Positions 57,119 through 64,000 of a stretch of DNA of 64,000 nucleotides are shown piece after piece; position 1 is the stretch's first letter; each line of letters starts with the position of its first letter. Made by a program: the position numbers and the translations under genes. A model generated the notes under the pieces. The model saw only the letters and a list, made by a program, of their open reading frames with translations. It had not been told where the DNA came from and did not search any database. Source of the DNA: Roridomyces roridus. Its lineage: Eukaryota; Basidiomycota; Agaricomycetes; Agaricales; Mycenaceae. The DNA lies in contig JARKIF010000023.1 of NCBI GenBank assembly GCA_029378245.1, positions 186,001-250,000 on the forward strand. The letters are read 5' to 3'.

Positions 57119-59163
57119 TCAAACCCGCTCAAACCAAACTTCCGCCTTCTCCTTGGCGACCCCGACCAGTTCCCTTACCTCCCCAGCTTTACCCCAGAAA
57201 TTCCCACTAAACGCCCACCCATCTCCCTCTCCCTCTCCGTTCATTAGCCTGTCTCCGTTCCCCTCAACCCACTCCGCAACATACCTATCATCGAACCCAA
57301 CCAGCACCTCCGCATCCTCGCCCAGCGCATACTTCTCCTCCTTCCTCACATCCGCATTCGACCACAAGACCGATACATTAAACATATTCGCGTCGAAATG
57401 CGTGAATCGGAGGTGGGTGGAGAAAGTGCGTTTGAACGGCGCGATCAGTGTTGGGATGCTCGAATTCGAGACGGACAGGATGCGCTGGACGACGGGAGAT
57501 GCGAATACGTCGTCGCATACGGGGGATGGTGATGACTGGACGAGACACGGAGAGATCGCACCGTACGCCCCATGCGAATACGTGCCTTCCATTGATATGA
57601 ATGGTACGGAAGGCAAAGCAGGGTTTGTAGGCCGCGGAGTCACAGCTTGATTGTCGCTGATACCCTTTGTGAGTTCGTCTGCGTATCTACACCTCTCTTC
57701 AGTCGATTCTCGAGATGGATATACGATAAGACGCACCTCTGCGCCCAGTCAATAGGCTCCAATCCCAAGACCTGGTCCACGATCCTCCACTTTACCGACT
57801 CGAGAATATGCCCACCCAACTCGTCGTTGGAGAGTACGATGACGCCCAGGTTGTCGTTCGGGAATCGCGCGACCTGCGTCTTGAACCCAGGATTACTCCC
57901 TCCGTGCTCGAGAATCTCGAAGCCCCGATAGCTGTAGCGGTCCTGTCCACAGCCGTACACTGACACACTCTGCGGAGAGAGAAATCAGTTGTGAATGAAA
58001 ACAGGGCTGATGCTCACCAGTTCCGGATATTTGGGCTTACCGTTCGCAACGCTGACGCCCGTTGCAAGATGGTCCACGACGTCTTCGGGAATGACAGTCT
58101 CATTCGTCGTCGGATGGCGGCCCTTGTTGAGGAGCATAGCGACCCACGTGGACTACAGATCGGAGGTTCAAAAGAATCCTAGGTAGCGAGGAACCAGAAA
58201 ACGCACTAGATCTCTCGCCGATGTCAGGATCCCCGCCGCCCCAGCCCAAATCTTCTCCTCCCCAGGCCGCTGGAAATACGGGTCTATCGCCGTCCGCGTG
58301 CCGTTGATACCGTAGAGCCAATCTTGCATACTCCAGTAGAAACCGTGCGCAAGGTTCCCACTTGTCTCGGCCTCTGCGACGGAGTAAGTCGACGAGGACA
58401 TGCCCAGGGGGTCGAAAATGTTTTTCGAGATGTACGATTCGAAGGTTTGGTTCAAGACCGTCGGAGGGAGGTAGGAGAGGGTTTCAAACATGAGATTGTT
58501 GTACTGCCCAGTGTGAGTGGGTCGGTGTATGGAAGAGAGAGAGTCCACGCACCTGGTACTGCTCCCGAAGAGCCGCAGACGGACGCAAATACTTCATGGT
58601 GGAAATCTGCATGCGATGAGATCACTCCGAGTCGAGATATGGGCACGTACCATTTCCTTGACCCCACCCTCCCTGGCCGAGCCCGACATATCGTGTCTCG
58701 GCAACCCAGTCCGGTGAGACAGCATATCCTGAATCATGACCCCATCCTGCATCTCCTGGTCCATGAGACTCCACTCCGGGAGTACCTTGGCAATCTTGGT
58801 GTCCCAGCGCAGTGCAGCTCCCCTGTCACCCGCGAGCGACGCGTTCTTGATGAGCAGCCCCACCGACGCGGCTAGGAAGAGCTTGCTATTCGACGCGATG
58901 GCAAACAGCGTGTCCGGAGTCACAGGTGACCCGTCGCCCTTCGCAGTCCCGTACGACCCGAACTCGATGTCCCACTTGCCTGGAGCGCTGGTATCCTGGC
59001 GGATGACGGCGACAGACAGTCCGGACGAATTCCACCGTGCGAGCTCTGATGTGACGAATTCGTCGATGACGGGGGTGATGAAAGCATTCTTCCGTAGCTG
59101 TTGGAAGGGTATTTGTCCGGCGAAGACCAGAGGTAGCAGAGAGAGCGGGCCAGCGAGGCGCAT
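57119..59163 (-). CDS. Secreted beta-lactamase-like serine hydrolase (class C / LACTB type)
   Basis: Six exons give 599 residues (introns 58650-58607, 58552-58504, 58206-58153, 58017-57970, 57736-57687). The signal peptide is MRLAGPLSLLPLVFAG. The beta-lactamase/DD-peptidase catalytic set is complete: S91-N-S-K94 (SxxK) in FAIASNSKLFLAAS, the YNN triad in YNNLMFETL (YxN), and HGG in ILEHGGSNPG in place of KTG. DMLSHRTGLPRHD is typical of the fungal group. A C-terminal domain of about 180 residues, ending WGKAGEVRELVGVAKEKAEV and WFERV, follows the catalytic domain. Fungal members are not antibiotic-resistance enzymes by default; they act as esterases, amidases or peptidases, and the substrate cannot be told here. 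Confidence 0.88.
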
Positions 59164-59419
59164 CGTGGCGGGCGGTCAGGAGATAAGCGCCCGCTCGATT
59201 TGGAAACGACATGTGGCAGCTCTCACGTGAGTCGGCTTGTCTTCGGACTCCTCGGCCGAGACACTCCCGGATTATTCCCCTGGGGGTGTTGCAACGTTCT
59301 GAACTCCAAATCAGTCTATTTAAATCGCAGCTGGACCGGCAGATTCTGACAGAAAGGAAGAAGAAGAACAGAAACGATGAAAGACAAACTAACCGGAAGA
59401 GAGCGCTACGAGTCATTCA

Positions 59420-59500
59420 ATCTACGCGGAGTCGAACTGCTGCCCACTGCGATAATTCCCTGCACTCATTTAACCGCACTCAAATCTCCTTGCCTTATTG
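59420..59500 (-). repeat. Isolated tRNA-like module
   Basis: Minus-strand core AGTTCGACTCCGCGTAGATTG at about 59428-59445, similar to the other modules. It lies between the beta-lactamase-like gene's start (59163) and the 3' end of the quinone reductase gene. Confidence 0.45.
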
Positions 59501-59524
59501 AATCTATTTACACGCATCTAAATT

Positions 59525-60408
59525 CTAAAACTTTACTCTGCTCACAACACCGTAAAACTGCTTCCCCTGGATCACTGCCATCTGAAGCTCGAGCGCGGAT
59601 GGTTGGCGTTCGCCCATTTTGCCGGCGAATGTGCCTGCGCCCCATGGAGATCCTGTCTAGCTATCAGAATTCGGTTCAAAAGGCAGGATGCCGCCAGTGC
59701 CGCCCGCCTCTCGAGCACGGTCTCACACGGACGACACGGAAAATAGGCGATTCAAATCAAAACAGACTCACCTCCCCTAGCCTCCTCCAACATCGGCATC
59801 GCAGCCACCTCCGCCGGGAATCCCAGAGGCACGAACAGGATCCCGTGATGCGTGAGCGTACTCATCGCGTTGTTGATCGTGATCTCCTGCCCACCACCTG
59901 GGCCTGCACTGGACACGAACGCGCCGGCGTACTTGCCGGCGAGGGCGCCTGTCTGCCAGAGGCTGCCGGTAGAGTCCCAGAAGACCTTGTGACGTGGTTC
60001 AACACCGGTGAGAAAGAGGTTTACTCGAACGCACCTTCCACTGTGCGGGGAAGTTGCCGAATCGCGTCGGAATGCCCATTATGAACGCGTCAAAGGTGGC
60101 CAGTTTAGCTGCGTCGATGATGGGGTAATCTGGCTTGGGTCGGGCGTGCATTTTGGTGAGGATTTCTGCAGGGAGGGTTTCGGGGATTCTATCCACAAAA
60201 ATGTGTCAGTGGCTAGCGAGAAGAGAGACAGAGACGGGCGTACTGCCAGATCTCAGCGGTGCCTCCCGCTTCTTCGATACCTTTCTTGACGGATTCGGCC
60301 ACTGTAAACGGTGAGCAGCTGTGAGCCGAGACAGGCAGGATGGAACTCACTGATGGCGATGTGGCCATACATAGAATAAATGACTATTGCGATATTGGGG
60401 GACGACAT
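59525..60408 (-). CDS. NAD(P)H:quinone oxidoreductase, WrbA/p25 flavodoxin-like
   Basis: FMN enzyme that reduces quinones by two electrons; basidiomycete members include the benzoquinone reductases of lignin decayers. Five exons give 203 residues (introns 60350-60302, 60243-60189, 60034-59986, 59771-59653). Motifs: N-terminal flavodoxin loop IAIVIYSMYGHIA; then AESVKKGIEEAGGTAEIWQI and PETLPAEILTKM; FDAFIMGIPTRFGNFPAQWK (FMN loop); YAGAFVSSAGPGGGQEIT; LTHHGILFVPLGF; and GSPWGAGTFAG near the C-terminus. The last intron (119 nt) is longer than usual. It ends QFYGVVSRVKF, stop at 59527-59525. It is divergently arranged with the xylanase gene. Confidence 0.92.
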
Positions 60409-61291
60409 GAGGGATTTGGCTGGGCTAGGTTGTGAGGGAGGAACCGGTTTGGTTGGGTTGAGCTGCTGTGGACCGTGACGGTTAAATACCCACGGTTAAA
60501 AGGCGTGTGTGATCGTAAACACGCTGACAGGTTGAATCACTCAGCAAGTGTTATTCAGCAACTTGAAGGGTGATCTGAATTGGCGGTACTCGCCGAGTGT
60601 TCAAACTGTCGGCATACCACCAAACCACATTCCGACTAGTAGTAGCTGCTGGTTGAACATCCGGTTCGGGCCGTTCTGAACAGGAATTCAAAGCCATTGA
60701 TCATATCACGCAAACTTCTCACTCTTTGCCTTACTTGAGACCCTCTCCGCTGACAAACGGGTTTGATCCTGATCCTGCCGCGGAAAAACGGCCGTCCCAC
60801 TGACGGATGGCCATATGGAACACTACGGAACACCGCCTCACTGCTTACTGACCGAGCCGGACTCGGCCGTCGAAAATGATGCATTGATCGCACTTTGATG
60901 GACGGAGCGGGGCCCCAGCTGACTGTTAGTCTAGATTCTTGAAGATGGAGGATCCGAGTAGGCAAATACTCGTTTTGAGCCACGGAAGCAAACGTTCGAA
61001 AGTGGAGTCCAGAACCCACCACATTTACCGAGGAGTTGCCTTTCAAGGCCGAATAGCACCCACAGGATCCGGTAATCCACAACCAACAGATGACTTCCAG
61101 TCCCGGTAATGATGCCGTGTCCCCATGATCCATCCACATGCACCGAGGCAATGACACCGGGCTCGCCAGCGAATGGTCCACTGTCTCCAATGATCCCGAA
61201 ATTTCCCCACAACTCCGACCGTTCTCATGCAATTCAATTGGTGCTGCGAGTATTTTCGTTCTCTCGTGGCTATTTTTTTCCTCCTCCCGGG
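60409..61291. other. Divergent intergenic region
   Basis: About 0.94 kb between the start codons of the quinone reductase (-) and xylanase (+) genes, likely carrying both promoters. A 330-codon open frame on the minus strand (60636-61628) overlaps the xylanase in antisense and has no family motif; I treat it as chance. Confidence 0.4.
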
Positions 61292-61298
61292 TATAAAG
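61292..61298 (+). promoter_or_regulatory. TATA-like element of the xylanase gene
   Basis: TATAAAG lies 56 nt upstream of the ATG at 61348. Confidence 0.5.
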
Positions 61299-61347
61299 AC
61301 TCGCTCTGAGCGTCGTTAGCTTCAGCATCCAGCAGCACCAACTTGAT

Positions 61348-62234
<887 letters not shown>

Positions 62235-62394
62235 AGTAAAATAGTCGACTTTTGTATCAACTCAATGCTACGAGTTGCGTTACAAGATCAGATTTATCAC
62301 ACGGCAGGTGATCGCCGATTCGTGGCACGCGTCACCCAATCAGTCACGTCACATAGGCTTCCTTTTTTCTCCTCCACCACGTACGACATCCAAA

Positions 62395-63619
62395 ATGAAT
62401 CTAGCCAGTACCTCGATAAGAAACTGGGACGGCATGGTCTTGGTGTCAGAGGACCACCCGCAGGCCGAAGCTTACCATAAATCCTACGCCAGAACGCGAA
62501 AGCAATTGCGCGAGGACCTGCGCTCGGCAAAGACACTTCACAGCGAGGCGTGTGCGCTTTGTTTCACGTTTGGGCCGCTCAAGCGCTGTGGAAAGGTATG
62601 TCCAAGGTCGTCAGCTCCTGAGAGGACCATTCGAATGCTTGTCAGTGCAAGCTAGTGTCTTATTGTTCGAGGGAGGTATGAGCTTCCTACCTCTTGTTGC
62701 CGGGGTGTGAAAGTACCCAAATTTACATTCTCAGTGCCAGAAAAAGGACTGGTGCGCGATTCCAAGTCATCCCGCGGACCCGCATCTCATCCGTCTCGAC
62801 TCTGCAGGGCGCTCCACAAAACCGCTTGCAGCAAGGTCGAAGAATCTGAATTACACCTGACCAAGATCTTGCAGACGTTCACCACCGACCCGTTCCTGTG
62901 CGCCCAGCTGCAGACAATGGCAGTCCTCGCCTGCAACCTCGTCAAGCTCCCCACAACACGCAAGCCATGGCTCGTGCGTGTAGACGTCGGCATAGAGCCT
63001 ATCGACATGGCTAAGCTCGCCGACGTGTTCTTCGGCCACCCCGTTCGCACACCCATGCCAGGGATGGTGCAAGTGAATTCCTTTTGCGCGTTGTCGGACG
63101 ACTTTTTTGGGTGATGGGATGGTGGCCTGGCAGCCAGTCCGCGATCTGTTGGATGCAAAAGGTCGAGATGACGTCTCCATCGGACTCTTACACATGTCCA
63201 AGGGCAATCGACTCTCGAACCTCGTCCCCTTCGCCATCGAACGGATAATTATTGACAGGGTCGTCGGCATGGGCATGAAAATGGAGTCTCACGATCCTGT
63301 CACCGGGAAGGTGACTATGGTACCCCTGACGATCGACAACATCTTGCGGTGCGTAAGGATTTCTTTCTCCTTATACTCTCATTGCTGAATTCGAATTGAC
63401 TGTCGTAGATTTACGAATAACCACATCCGGCTCGATAGGGATAACAACCTCGGGCTACGCACAACCATGACAGAGACCGAGCTCCAGGTCATCAGAAACG
63501 CTACCAGGCAAGATGTGGCCGCCGAGGAAGGGGAACGTGGGGATTTCGCCTCGCTATTGCTGAAGAGAAAGTTGCTCACCGTGCCGGAGTACAAGAAGTA
63601 TTTTGCCTCGCCTTCTTAA
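62395..63619 (+). CDS. MYND-type zinc finger protein
   Basis: Six exons give 312 residues (introns 62596-62645, 62676-62734, 62752-62807, 63073-63133, 63349-63408). The MYND finger is built across four exons: CALCFTFGPLKRCGK, CKLVSYCSRE, CQKKDW, then ALHKTAC, which restores the C-x2-C...C-x2-C...C-x3-C...H-x3-C pattern. Exons 2 and 3 are only 30 and 17 nt. The body continues KILQTFTTDPFLCAQLQTMA, PWLVRVDVGIEPIDMAKLAD and RLSNLVPFAIERIIIDRVVG, and ends EYKKYFASPS. Such C-terminal bodies occur in many Agaricomycete MYND proteins and are of unknown function; MYND fingers usually bind proline-rich peptides. The start at 62395 gives MNLASTSIRNWDGMV. Confidence 0.85.
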
Positions 63620-64000
63620 ACGCGCGCTTCATCTACTTAAATTCGCCCGATTTTCTTGCAATGAACGATGCAATAGCCGAGTCCACTCCCCGAGCCAACA
63701 TGCACTATAACTTCTTTGCCTGAGGGCATATGTACGTATACAAGAAGGCGAATTAAATATCGAAGACGAAAGGTGTATAGTTTAGTGTGTGGCCATAAGA
63801 TGATTCTGGAATCCGCAATGTCAGCCGACTTCTCGAGTCAAATGTAAGACAGACAACTCACCAGTGCATGGAACTCGCACTCATGATTTGGAGGCAACCA
63901 AGATAAATGATACATAAGTAGATATCGTATAAATCCTAGAACACCGATCAGTCATCTGAGTAAGAAAGGAGAGGAAGCGCGCAGACACACCTGCATGAGG
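63620..64000. other. Intergenic, no gene seen
   Basis: 3' flank of the MYND gene and the end of the window. No conserved frame or tRNA-like core. A further gene may begin beyond 64000. Confidence 0.35.

Overview
The window reads as nuclear DNA of a mushroom-forming basidiomycete (Agaricomycetes). Protein-coding genes carry many introns of about 45-60 nt with GTGCGT/GTGAGT-type donors. The gene content also fits this group: an Agaricomycete-type F-box protein, a GPI-type chitin deacetylase, a small thaumatin-like protein, a GH11 xylanase, a basidiomycete-type P450, and a broken member of a kinase-like family that I know as an Agaricomycete family. All exon models below were joined by hand from donor/acceptor sites and conserved motifs. 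Each spliced gene model whose exons I list stays in frame to its stop; the large BEACH gene was not fully parsed and one P450 junction is uncertain.

Layout. 0.6-9.8 kb holds iPGM (-), a secreted PLC-like phosphodiesterase (+), chitin deacetylase (-), an intron-containing tRNA-Thr (-) and a PP1-type phosphatase (+). 10-15.9 kb is repeat-rich and includes a 185-bp MITE and an internally deleted pogo/Fot1-type transposon. 16-24 kb holds a class II-type hydrophobin (+), a thaumatin-like protein (-), and a flavin monooxygenase and a cytochrome P450 packed head-to-tail (-). 25.4-36.6 kb is a transposon graveyard: a 2.8-kb inverted-repeat element, a TIR element split by a young LTR retroelement, two broken oxidoreductase genes and a MULE-like insertion. 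36.9-51.6 kb returns to genes: an Utp16/Bud21-like nucleolar protein, an F-box protein, two tandem RNase T1-type ribonucleases and a 7.3-kb BEACH/WD40 gene, all on the minus strand. 52-57 kb holds the kinase-like pseudogene split by a TIR element. 57-63.6 kb holds a secreted beta-lactamase-like protein (-), a WrbA/p25-type quinone reductase (-), a GH11 xylanase (+) and a MYND-finger protein (+).

Themes. Several genes encode secreted wall- or polymer-acting proteins (chitin deacetylase, hydrophobin, thaumatin-like, RNases, xylanase, PLC-like, beta-lactamase-like). The most unusual overall pattern is a dispersed family of about 25 tRNA-like modules, clustered between genes, whose B-box-like core (GGTTCGATTCC) lies on the minus strand in every copy I found.
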